The notes under the pieces are model-generated. The model did not search any database. It had not been told where the DNA came from and was given only the letters and a program-made list of their open reading frames with translations. The position numbers and the translations under genes were made by a program. A stretch of DNA of 64,000 nucleotides from SLDF01 sp964537925 (GTDB lineage Bacteria > Bacteroidota > Bacteroidia > Chitinophagales > Saprospiraceae): the NCBI GenBank assembly GCA_964537925.1, contig CAZICV010000001.1, positions 558,001 to 622,000 of the forward strand, in the 5' to 3' direction. Each line of letters begins with the position of its first letter. Within the stretch, counting starts at the first letter, position 1. Below are positions 24,801-30,369 of the stretch, one piece after another.

Positions 24801-25014
24801 CTTGCGCGATGCCCAGGGTGTGCTCAGGCACCCTTACTACTGGTCCGGCCTGATCGTATATGGATCGGATCCGGCCATGCCCGGCAGGTATCCCTACCTC
24901 TGGGCTATCGCCGGTTCTGCTTTGTTGCTGCTGATGGTACCGGCTGTTTTCTTCCTGCGGAGAAAACGTCTCAGGGACGCAGCTCGGCCAACAACGGGAA
25001 ATGATCGGATATGA
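21805..25014 (+). CDS. TPR-CHAT protein (caspase-like protease fold) with C-terminal membrane anchor
   Basis: A 1069-residue protein. The N-terminal signal peptide (MKIQLACLVVAITLLSG) is followed by TPR repeats (about 40-500, e.g. HNNISIAYSARGEYDMALAHCDTALMIY, AVYNNYSNLYSTLGRFSDAKENLQKALDIN), a helical linker (about 560-700), then the CHAT domain (about 740-1035). Its caspase-type dyad is intact: His884 in HLGTHAL and Cys931 in LTGCNTG, followed by EGMVSLAKAFAYAGCPSLVVSLWSIDD. One membrane helix (about 1038-1058) and a basic tail RRKRLRD end the protein, so the TPR-CHAT part should face the periplasm. Such proteins are common in Bacteroidota and mostly uncharacterised; some CHAT proteases act in defence, but no partner gene supports that here. 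Its end overlaps the convergent EEP gene by 44 bases. Confidence 0.88.
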   Translation: MKIQLACLVVAITLLSGIPTTPYTDSLLAVADKAYRDSNYKNLADTYRLLAGHYREAGQPDSAGYYVSMWGRYLDIAGLKDSARTLLEEQLSALSPRDEVIASLLRHEIACTRHGGSGTQAALQQMLTGYEVLRRDKGLPLQRLATIESDIAIFYSTLQDYDKAIEFYKRSGERTKAINGLYHLRCGVHHNNISIAYSARGEYDMALAHCDTALMIYTKVLDSTNHRLSAVYNNYSNLYSTLGRFSDAKENLQKALDINKANGSKLQLGMNYANMAGLYFTLWNLDSALAFVNLSHELFQDILPSDHFYFGDLYNLFYIYHYNNGEYTRAEEYALLSRANRVLYAGEHSLAVAQLDFNLGNLAINRRDYVKAREYLNACLRTRVAALGEDKVITANVYEALARCEAALGNRPGAIKLFEKTLQVYRNNLGPTHYYLASTSMELGRVYRDMRQIDTALVLADQALSILADGWQPANVASYPSADDVSESLYLAEVILFKNACLSMLPGYDTTIATGQVEGYDLALHHLEEQMVQTGSVQAMRSSMALFDRLCKEAIDVSYYLYQQTGRTEWVDKAYLYTEKTRAIQFKDILRQQSGIRYADIPDSLIKKEQDLKVKLAQLTAETADRSPETDTGLLAAGHKEALLKQEYHQLISEIEHRFPAHYQLKYSLQVVSTDSLQRNILSGDQQILQYVFTDSLAYLFRISTDRVDWQLLGARDSIERAAAEFRISIQEIAQDWEDKGQRLYNLLLGDMHGLPDRSELLIVPDDQLYYISFEALSTGQGAELLLERHDIRYLYSTTAYYHQSRTVRKINPRLRWTGFAPGFEQADLSGTCRPELGPLPWSVQMVRDIGKQLKGTPILGASATRSSFLDLAAQSRFIHLGTHALADDTNPMRSAILLAPGTTDSTYASLYAYELFGMRLQADCAVLTGCNTGIGRLEKAEGMVSLAKAFAYAGCPSLVVSLWSIDDEQSNRILSAFYDRMQSGSRVGRSLAEAKRSFLRDAQGVLRHPYYWSGLIVYGSDPAMPGRYPYLWAIAGSALLLLMVPAVFFLRRKRLRDAARPTTGNDRI

Positions 25015-25819
25015 ACAGATCGCCCCGGTATATCTCCAGTACGCGGTAATCTGCCACCGTCCACGCAGCAGGCACGAAAATAAAATCGATGCGCACAGGT
25101 CTTACGGCACGCCCGAAATCCTGGTAAGTCCCGGTATGTTCTCCTTCGCTGCCCCTGGCTGCATCCTGCAGAGCCGGATCCTGGTCGAATACGCGATATA
25201 CACCTGATGTTGCGTCTGCATTGAAATCCCCCATGCATACCCAGGGCAGTTCGCCGAAGAGCCGGCGGGCCTGCTGTTGTATGAGCAGGGCGCTCTTTTC
25301 ACGCGCCTCTTCGCCGATATGATCCAGGTGAGCGTTGACTATTCCGAATTTCCGGCCGCTCGCGGGCTCGCTCAACAGGCACCAGGTCGCTATACGGGGA
25401 AGCGCGGCATCCCAGCCCCGGGACGGCCGGTCAGGCGTCGGTGAAAGCCAGTAAAATCCCGCATCTTCCAGCCTGAACCGGGTACGATCATAGAATACAG
25501 GCACATATTCTCCTCCCATGAGTCCGTCGTCCCTGCCCACTCCGTACATAGCATATCCGGGAAGTATGCGCTGCAGCTCCTCAAGCTGGCGGTGAAGCAC
25601 TTCCTGCATGCCGATGATGTCCGGGCGTATGGTATTGAGTGTGCTGTCTATCAGCGGCAAGCGGTTCTTCCATGTATTGGGTCCGTCGCCCGGATTGTCA
25701 TACCTGATATTGAAGCTCATGACAGACAGCGACGAAGGCTGCGCGGCTACCCGTACAGCATCCAAAACCAGGAATATGGCAACAAGCAGAGGCGCACATA
25801 TCGCCAGGCTATTCCGCAT
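24971..25819 (-). CDS. exported endonuclease/exonuclease/phosphatase (EEP) family protein
   Basis: A 282-residue Mg2+-dependent phosphoesterase of the DNase I/EEP superfamily with a signal peptide (MRNSLAICAPLLVAIFLVLDAVRVAAQ; start at 25819 chosen for this and for the small overlap with the upstream gene). Motifs in order: SVMSFNIRYDN (Asn), IIGMQEVLHRQ (metal Glu), YWLSPTPDRPSRGWDAALPR, NAHLDHIGEEAR (Asp/His), WVCMGDFNADATS (GDFN), and the final IFISDHFPLLAEL-type SDHFP with catalytic His. All catalytic residues appear to be present. Exported members act on nucleic acids, lipids or phosphates; this branch resembles the maturation-type EEP proteins of Bacteroidota. It follows the GT2 gene with a small overlap. 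Confidence 0.9.
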   Translation of the reverse strand: MRNSLAICAPLLVAIFLVLDAVRVAAQPSSLSVMSFNIRYDNPGDGPNTWKNRLPLIDSTLNTIRPDIIGMQEVLHRQLEELQRILPGYAMYGVGRDDGLMGGEYVPVFYDRTRFRLEDAGFYWLSPTPDRPSRGWDAALPRIATWCLLSEPASGRKFGIVNAHLDHIGEEAREKSALLIQQQARRLFGELPWVCMGDFNADATSGVYRVFDQDPALQDAARGSEGEHTGTYQDFGRAVRPVRIDFIFVPAAWTVADYRVLEIYRGDLFISDHFPLLAELRP

Positions 25820-26747
25820 CCGCGCCCAGATGGATCTCATCGATAACATATAGAGGTCTTTTGCGTGTGTCAGTCTGTATGCGGGAGATATATTCCCCGA
25901 TGATACCGATCCCGATCATCTGTATCCCGCCGATGAAAAGCACGCTGATGATCAGCGACGCCCAGCCCTGGACATAGTCCTGCAGGATGAAGCGCGCATA
26001 CAGCGCATACAGCGCGATCAGGAACGCAATACCGGAAACTAAAAAGCCACAATAAGTGACCAGCCTGAGCGGGACATCCGAAAAGGCTGTAATGCCGTCC
26101 AGCGCAAACCGGATCATACGGGACCAGCTGTATCCCGACTCACCCGCCATACGCTCGTGACGGTCGTACTCTACAAAAGTCTGGCGGAATCCTACCCAGG
26201 CGATCTGGCCGCGCAGGAATTTGTGGCGCTCAGGCATATCGCGAAGTACTTCGACCACCTTGCGGTCAATGATGCGGAAGTCGCCTGTGTCCAGCGGTAT
26301 ATGTACGGAAGTGATCCGCGCCATCAGCCTGTAGAAAAAAGAAGCTGTCAGCCGCTTGAGCAGCCCCTCTCCCCGGCGCCTCCTGCGACGGGCATAGACT
26401 ACTTCATATCCCTCCCGGTATCGATCGTAAAGCGCCCTGATCAGCGCGGGCGGATCCTGCAGGTCGGCATCCATAATGACCACAGCATCGCCCTTGCAAT
26501 GATCCAGGCCTGCAGACACCGCTACCTGGTGCCCGAAGTTGCGGCTGAAGTTGATATAATGGACCTGCGGGTACTCTCCTGCCAGGCTGCGGATCACCTC
26601 AAGGGAGCCATCCCTGCTGCCGTCGTTGACATAGAGGATCTCGTAGCTCAATCCACCGGCAGATAGTACCGCAGACAGTTCCTGCTGCAGCACCGGAAGG
26701 TTCTCTGCCTCGTCGAAGACAGGTATCACGACGGAGATCTGGGGCAT
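25809..26747 (-). CDS. glycosyltransferase family 2 with two membrane helices (polyprenol-phosphate type)
   Basis: A 312-residue GT-A enzyme of the DPM/GtrB type, which transfers a sugar to undecaprenyl phosphate on the inner face of the membrane. The catalytic domain (about 1-215) begins MPQISVVIPVFDEAENLPVL and has VVIMDADLQDPPALI (the DxD-type metal site), FSRNFGHQVAVSAGLDHCKG, and FRIIDRKVVEVLRDMPERHKFLRGQIAWVGF (acceptor loop). Two C-terminal helices (about 231-255 and 266-290) are followed by GEYISRIQTDTRKRPLYVIDE, which is typical of the subfamily. Product unknown; commonly used for LPS or O-antigen decoration and lipid A modification. It overlaps the next gene by 11 bases. Confidence 0.93.
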   Translation of the reverse strand: MPQISVVIPVFDEAENLPVLQQELSAVLSAGGLSYEILYVNDGSRDGSLEVIRSLAGEYPQVHYINFSRNFGHQVAVSAGLDHCKGDAVVIMDADLQDPPALIRALYDRYREGYEVVYARRRRRRGEGLLKRLTASFFYRLMARITSVHIPLDTGDFRIIDRKVVEVLRDMPERHKFLRGQIAWVGFRQTFVEYDRHERMAGESGYSWSRMIRFALDGITAFSDVPLRLVTYCGFLVSGIAFLIALYALYARFILQDYVQGWASLIISVLFIGGIQMIGIGIIGEYISRIQTDTRKRPLYVIDEIHLGADAE

Positions 26748-26782
26748 GGTGGTTTGTGGCAGTCGCGGTTTAGTCTGCTCTA

Positions 26783-26808
26783 AAGATAAGAAAGCCCGCA
26801 GGCTTTCA
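26783..26808 (-). terminator. hairpin at the 3' end of the thiamine-binding-like gene
   Basis: On the minus strand GAAAGCC-TGC-GGGCTTTC-type stem followed by TTATCTTT. The stem overlaps the stop codon at 26806. The weak T tract makes it a moderate terminator. Confidence 0.5.
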
Positions 26809-27084
26809 GGGCCGCAGCGGCCTGAATTCTTGACCTACAGGTAGCGACGCATTGAGCAGCTTGATGACGGATACCCGCAGTCGGTCGCTGCTGTAGACCG
26901 GCTCCAGCGAACTGGACAGCGCCGTCATGACTGCGTGAAAAGACCCGCTGATCTGCGTACTGAGGCTATTCGTGTGGATCTGTATACCCTCGCAGGTATG
27001 AAGCCTGTTGATAAAGTCCAGGATAACCGGTTCATAATCCTCTTGAAGCGGGTAAAGGCTGATCTCTGCAGTCAGGTACATCAT
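26806..27084 (-). CDS. YkoF/UPF0045-type thiamine-binding protein
   Basis: A 92-residue ferredoxin-like domain protein. The start at 27084 (MMYLTAEISLYPL) is chosen because the family begins right here and because a terminator hairpin of the upstream gene (27112-27143) lies inside the longer in-frame version. The pattern of MTH1187/YkoF proteins is visible: AEISLYPLQEDYEPVILDFINRL, then GIQIHTNSLSTQISGSFHAVMTAL, where the S-T-x-I-x-G segment lines the ligand pocket. Members bind thiamine or hydroxymethylpyrimidine. The identification rests on motifs only. Confidence 0.65.
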   Translation of the reverse strand: MMYLTAEISLYPLQEDYEPVILDFINRLHTCEGIQIHTNSLSTQISGSFHAVMTALSSSLEPVYSSDRLRVSVIKLLNASLPVGQEFRPLRP

Positions 27085-27111
27085 TTCGGAGGCAGGTTGT
27101 GAGTTGAGTAA

Positions 27112-27143
27112 AAAAAGAACGCCCGTCTCCAGGGAAACGGGCG
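27112..27143 (-). terminator. terminator of the JmjC-type cupin gene
   Basis: On the minus strand a perfect 7 bp stem CGCCCGT/ACGGGCG with a 10 base loop is followed by TTCTTTTTTA. It lies 30 bases after the cupin stop codon and shows that the next gene starts downstream of it. Confidence 0.85.
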
Positions 27144-27172
27144 CATATAAAGATTGTTTTTCCGGCATGTGA

Positions 27173-28027
27173 TCAGGAGACCAGGTTCTCTTCCGCTCTT
27201 TTCTTCGCCATCTCCGCCTTCATCTCACGCCAGCGGCCTCCCATAAGCTTGTTCATTCCTTTGTCGACGACATAATGCGTAGCGATATTGTACAGCCCTT
27301 TTACCCTGCGCGCCAGTGACTCGTTGGCCCTGAGGCTGATCGAGTAACCGAAGTCCGTATACTCGATATAATGCCAGTAGCCGCTCGGCATAAACAACGT
27401 CTCACCCGGATTCACCATACAGTCATAACCCCAGGCATGCTTCAGTGCAGGATATTTCTCATAGTCGGGATTGTTGACATCGATATAGCTCGCGACAGTA
27501 TACGGGTGTTGATAGATCTGCCTGGACTGCTCCGGCGGGAAGAGCACCACTCGCTTACGCCCATATATCTGGTTGAGGAACACATGCGACATATCTATGT
27601 CGTAGTGCAATGCCACTTTAGAGCCCTCTCCACCGAAAAACATGAAGGGGAACTGCTTGATGAAACCTTCCATGATCGTAGGCGTGGAAAAATCGTTGCA
27701 CAGCTCGGGAGCATGACGGAAGATGTTGAAAAGAAACATCCTCAGATCCGTAGGCCCCTGTTCACTGATAGAAAGAAATTCCCTGAACGGCATCATCTTG
27801 TCCGGCACCATATATGTCTTGCCGGGCTTGGAATAGTTGGCCGAATAGACAGGCACTTCCAGGTGGCCGTATTTCTCCTTGAAAAATTCGACGGTCCACT
27901 TTTGAGTCGCTTCCCACGATGCTGTAAGGTCCGTGAAAACGACAGGCTTAAGTGGCTTCAGATAGTTCTCGGCAAAAGTCTCCGCGGTAAGTCCGCCTAT
28001 ATGTTCAATTGGTTTCAGCTCTAACAT
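27173..28027 (-). CDS. JmjC/cupin-8 Fe(II)/2-oxoglutarate oxygenase
   Basis: A 284-residue enzyme of the FIH/JmjC-like cupin-8 family, which hydroxylates a protein or small molecule with O2 and 2-oxoglutarate. The facial triad is visible as H-x-D in ALHYDIDMSHVFLNQIYGRKRVVLF and the distal His in PSGYWHYIEYTD. The Lys/Arg that holds 2-oxoglutarate is probably in GRKRVVLFPP. The N-terminus (about 1-85) carries the family helical cap with KPVVFTDLTASWEATQKWTVEFFKEKYG. Substrate unknown; bacterial members modify ribosomal proteins or tRNA, or small molecules. It is a single gene with a terminator after it; the region upstream (28028-28350) shows nothing else recognisable. Confidence 0.9.
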   Translation of the reverse strand: MLELKPIEHIGGLTAETFAENYLKPLKPVVFTDLTASWEATQKWTVEFFKEKYGHLEVPVYSANYSKPGKTYMVPDKMMPFREFLSISEQGPTDLRMFLFNIFRHAPELCNDFSTPTIMEGFIKQFPFMFFGGEGSKVALHYDIDMSHVFLNQIYGRKRVVLFPPEQSRQIYQHPYTVASYIDVNNPDYEKYPALKHAWGYDCMVNPGETLFMPSGYWHYIEYTDFGYSISLRANESLARRVKGLYNIATHYVVDKGMNKLMGGRWREMKAEMAKKRAEENLVS

Positions 28028-28352
28028 AACCTATTGTTTAAATTGCTCATGTAAAAATCGTAATCCAACTGCCGACCTCTGGCAACCCATCCGGAGTCTG
28101 TCCAGCCTGAATCACCTGTCATATCGACAAAAATCTTCAGACGGGTTAACGATCCATTTACAATAGATTCATCTTGCAAAGTTAAGAAGAAGAGTACTGA
28201 AATGCATCCCCTTCGAACGATGAAAAAAATCACCCCCGTCCGGCCTGCACAACCGCCACTTTATGAACCTCTTGCAAAAGCAGGAAAGAGCCATTTAAGT
28301 TCCCCAACGAAAAAACTTTTTACACACAATTTCACATTAAAAACAATTGTAA

Positions 28353-28360
28353 TATATTTG
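28353..28360 (+). promoter_or_regulatory. -7 box of a promoter reading toward the 34-residue small gene
   Basis: TATATTTG is an exact Bacteroidota -7 box, with TTTC at 28330-28333, 19 bases upstream (one mismatch to TTTG). Transcription from about 28367 would give an 86 base leader to the start codon at 28453. Confidence 0.55.
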
Positions 28361-28452
28361 ACCCTGTAAGCCACAAAGCTTACATCGACTACGCCTTATA
28401 CCTGCTACTACATACCGTTTGTGCCAGTCACCCAAAAACAGGAACAAACGTC

Positions 28453-28557
28453 ATGGAGAATTTCTTGCTTTACTCCGGTATCCTCTTTTTCGTATCCGTC
28501 GTGAGCTTCTTGCTGTCGAAGAATCCGCACAGCAATAAAGTAGACGAACTGAAGTAA
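28453..28557 (+). CDS. 34-residue single-pass membrane peptide
   Basis: A short frame with an ATG start and a purine-rich AGGAAC 9 bases upstream encodes 34 residues: MENFLLYSGILFFVSVVSFL (a hydrophobic helix of about 17 residues from Leu4) followed by a polar tail ending in NKVDELK. Its hydrophobic stretch, polar charged tail and an upstream promoter suggest a genuine small membrane protein, possibly a subunit or regulator of a larger complex. No partner is adjacent (a cupin upstream on the opposite strand). It could be a chance frame; comparative conservation would decide. Confidence 0.5.
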   Translation: MENFLLYSGILFFVSVVSFLLSKNPHSNKVDELK

Positions 28558-28681
28558 TGAGGCCCTGTACTCACGGACAAATGGATACGCAGGCCCTGCC
28601 TTTATATATATTGAATAAATATATGTTGGCCGCCAATAGAATTGGCCTGCACCTCTCTTGCATCTTCAGTGCTTTTGCCTA

Positions 28682-28689
28682 TATATTTG
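28682..28689 (+). promoter_or_regulatory. -7 box TATATTTG of a second rightward promoter
   Basis: Exact match to TAnnTTTG with CTTG at 28657-28660, 21 bases upstream. No protein gene follows; the next rightward terminator is at 28921. Transcription from about 28696 would give a 270 base RNA. Confidence 0.5.
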
Positions 28690-28770
28690 TGCAAGTATCC
28701 CAAAAACAGTGTCCATTTAAGCTCTCCTGCGCAGCGCTTAATCTCCTCTCGCGTTGCCTTTTTTGCAAGT

Positions 28771-28787
28771 TTGGCACGATTTTTGGA
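28771..28787 (+). promoter_or_regulatory. sigma-54-like promoter
   Basis: TTGGCACGATTTTTGGA matches the -24/-12 consensus TTGGCACG-N4-TTGCW except that the -12 GC is GG. The GG and GG dinucleotides have the required 10 base gap. Transcription would begin near 28798 and could reach the terminator at 28921, giving a transcript of roughly 165 bases without a protein frame. Confidence 0.45.
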
Positions 28788-28797
28788 CTATATGAAC

Positions 28798-28963
28798 CAG
28801 AATAAGACAAGTAGTGTTTTATTGCTGTAAGACATATACGTCTTTTTTCCATGTGATTAGGAAGAGCCTATAGAGGCCTGACCATAAAGAAGTAGTTTTC
28901 TTATTTTGAGACCTTAGTCTATGACCCGGTTTTGCAAAGGCAGACATCGGGTCATTTTTATTT
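28798..28963 (+). ncRNA. candidate small non-coding RNA
   Basis: A rightward transcript bounded by the sigma-54-like site at 28771-28787 (or the TATATTTG box at 28682) and the hairpin at 28921-28955. The interval holds no convincing reading frame and has a small internal stem AAGAC/GTCTT with six T (near 28832-28848). Family not recognised; existence is inferred from the flanking signals only. Confidence 0.35.
28921..28963 (+). terminator. rightward terminator-like hairpin
   Basis: ATGACCCG (28921-28928) pairs perfectly with CGGGTCAT (28948-28955) around a 19 base loop, followed by TTTTATTT. Confidence 0.6.
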
Positions 28964-29013
28964 AAAGCCATCCCGTCTGCTTTTCTATGCGGACGCCCGA
29001 TCAATACAAAACA

Positions 29014-29048
29014 ACAAGAGGCTGCCCCCGGGAAAGGGGCAGCCTCTT
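29014..29048 (-). terminator. terminator of the TonB-like gene
   Basis: A perfect 14 bp stem (CAAGAGGCTGCCCC with its complement) and a 7 base loop; on the minus strand it is followed by TTGTTTTG. It lies about 78 bases after the stop codon at 29126. Confidence 0.85.
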
Positions 29049-29125
29049 GCTTATTATTGACCGCTATGGATATTCTTTCTACAAGGCTCCTCTTATCAGA
29101 GGCGCCTGCCATATAACTACCTCCT

Positions 29126-30031
29126 CTAGCGGACCTTAAACTCGATTGTGACTGTACCGCACTGCTTGTCCGCAGCGCCGGGTGAAAACTGGAATTTCCT
29201 GGCGCTCTCCTCGGCTATACGGCGTAGTTCACTGTCCGCAGAGGTAGATCCATCCTGGGTATAGCGGGCTTCCGTCACATTTCCGTTCTTATCCACACAA
29301 ATACGGATCACCACTATACCTGTTTTCTGGGATCTGTCCGAGATAGTAGGTTTGGTTACCACACCCCTGCCTTTCAAGCCTCCCCCGATGGTACCCGTAC
29401 CGGTACTGATCCCTTCCAGGTTCTTGGCGTCCGGATCACCGCCGGGGTCTCCCTGGTTGCCGGGCTTGCCGGTCTTGCCCTTGCCTGTGCCGCCAAATGC
29501 ATCGCCAAACTGTTTCTTCGCTTTCTCAAGTTCGGCTTTTTTGCGCGCTTCTTCGGCCTGGCGATCGCGCTCAGCCTGCTCTGCGACCCTTCGCTCTTCG
29601 ACCACGCGCTGCCGCTCGCGTTCGATCCTGTCCTGCTCTTCCTGGCGTTTGCGTTCTTCTTCACGTTTTCTAAGGCTGATGACTTCGGGGTCTTCAGCTG
29701 TGATCACCTCCTTGGGAGCAGTAGAGGGCGGCGTCGGCAATGGTTCGGCTGGTCTCACTACGGTCTCTTTCACAGTCTCTTCGCTGGGAGGTTTGGGGTC
29801 TACCATTTCATCCTGCTGGGTATCCGGCCGGCTGTCCCCGTCTCCCATATCCGGGGCCCCGAAACTGACCAGGATACCTTCCGATTCGAGCGGGGGATCC
29901 GGGTATGTCATGAGCGGGAGCAGGAGAAACGTCAGGAGGATCGAATGGATGATCACACTCAAGACCAATCCCTTCCGTTTGTTGGCCCTGAGATCCCTGA
30001 TCGTAATATCGTTCAACATAGTGTTCAGCAT
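29126..30031 (-). CDS. TonB-like energy transducer
   Basis: A 301-residue bitopic protein: cytosolic start, one membrane helix (about 22-40, LVLSVIIHSILLTFLLLPLM), then a long periplasmic region rich in Pro, Glu, Arg and Gly, with a highly charged helix (about 118-180), a Gly-rich stretch, and a C-terminal domain with GIVVIRICVDKNGNVTEARYTQDGSTSADSELRRIAEESARKFQFSP, the TonB-C fold signature. TonB proteins pass proton-motive energy from ExbB/ExbD to outer-membrane receptors. The helix carries SVIIHS, containing the His seen in TonB-family transmembrane helices. It stands alone here, without ExbB/D. An in-frame ATG four codons later is an equally possible start. Confidence 0.85.
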   Translation of the reverse strand: MLNTMLNDITIRDLRANKRKGLVLSVIIHSILLTFLLLPLMTYPDPPLESEGILVSFGAPDMGDGDSRPDTQQDEMVDPKPPSEETVKETVVRPAEPLPTPPSTAPKEVITAEDPEVISLRKREEERKRQEEQDRIERERQRVVEERRVAEQAERDRQAEEARKKAELEKAKKQFGDAFGGTGKGKTGKPGNQGDPGGDPDAKNLEGISTGTGTIGGGLKGRGVVTKPTISDRSQKTGIVVIRICVDKNGNVTEARYTQDGSTSADSELRRIAEESARKFQFSPGAADKQCGTVTIEFKVR

Positions 30032-30369
30032 TGCATTGCCTTTTCTCTGTTCTTCTAAGTGCTAACCATTTAACGTCGGGCGCTGGTCTATTGTTACTCC
30101 ACCGGTACAGGCGTCTCTCATTAAGAGGTGCTTACAGCCCATAACCTGCCGGTGCAAAGGCAAGTACTTGTGTCCAGCGCCTTTAATATGGCAAAATTAT
30201 GTAATATATATTACAACAGAAATTAAATTCCCCGCGCCGCGAAAAAAACGCCCGGCTGCGGATAGTGAGCAGGTACATTTTATTACCTTTCCATACCGCC
30301 GGGCGCAACAATATCGGCATACGAATGATTTTGCTTTCTCAGGTATATCTCTCTACAAAGCCTCGCGTC
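30032..30369. other. 338 base divergent promoter region, no gene
   Basis: The spacer between the leftward TonB-like gene and the rightward fadN-like gene must hold both promoters. Only a long-spaced inverted repeat CGCCCGGC/GCCGGGCG (from 30249 and about 30299) stands out; no clean TAnnTTTG box was found. It may be chance or a regulator site. Confidence 0.45.

Larger units (their letters stand above)
28558..29125. other. gene-free region with promoter-, sigma-54- and terminator-like elements
   Basis: About 570 bases without a supported protein gene. It holds a TATATTTG box (28682-28689), a sigma-54-like site (28771-28787), a terminator reading rightward (28921-28963) and the leftward terminator of the TonB-like gene (29014-29048). 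These are listed separately. Confidence 0.6.

Noticed and set aside
21805..25014. CHAT-based defence (Craspase-like) module
   Set aside because: No type III-E effector, gasdermin or other defence gene is adjacent, and the protein has a signal peptide.
28021..28233. 70-residue leftward frame overlapping the start of the cupin gene
   Set aside because: It overlaps the cupin start codon region on the same strand in another frame and has low-complexity residues; no support.
28819..29112. 97-residue leftward frame downstream of the TonB-like gene
   Set aside because: It reads through the TonB-like gene's terminator hairpin (29014-29048), so it is not a plausible gene.
30249..30306. Inverted repeat CGCCCGGC/GCCGGGCG before the fadN gene
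   Set aside because: The arms are short, GC-rich and about 40 bases apart; chance occurrence is likely. Kept only as a remark on the spacer.
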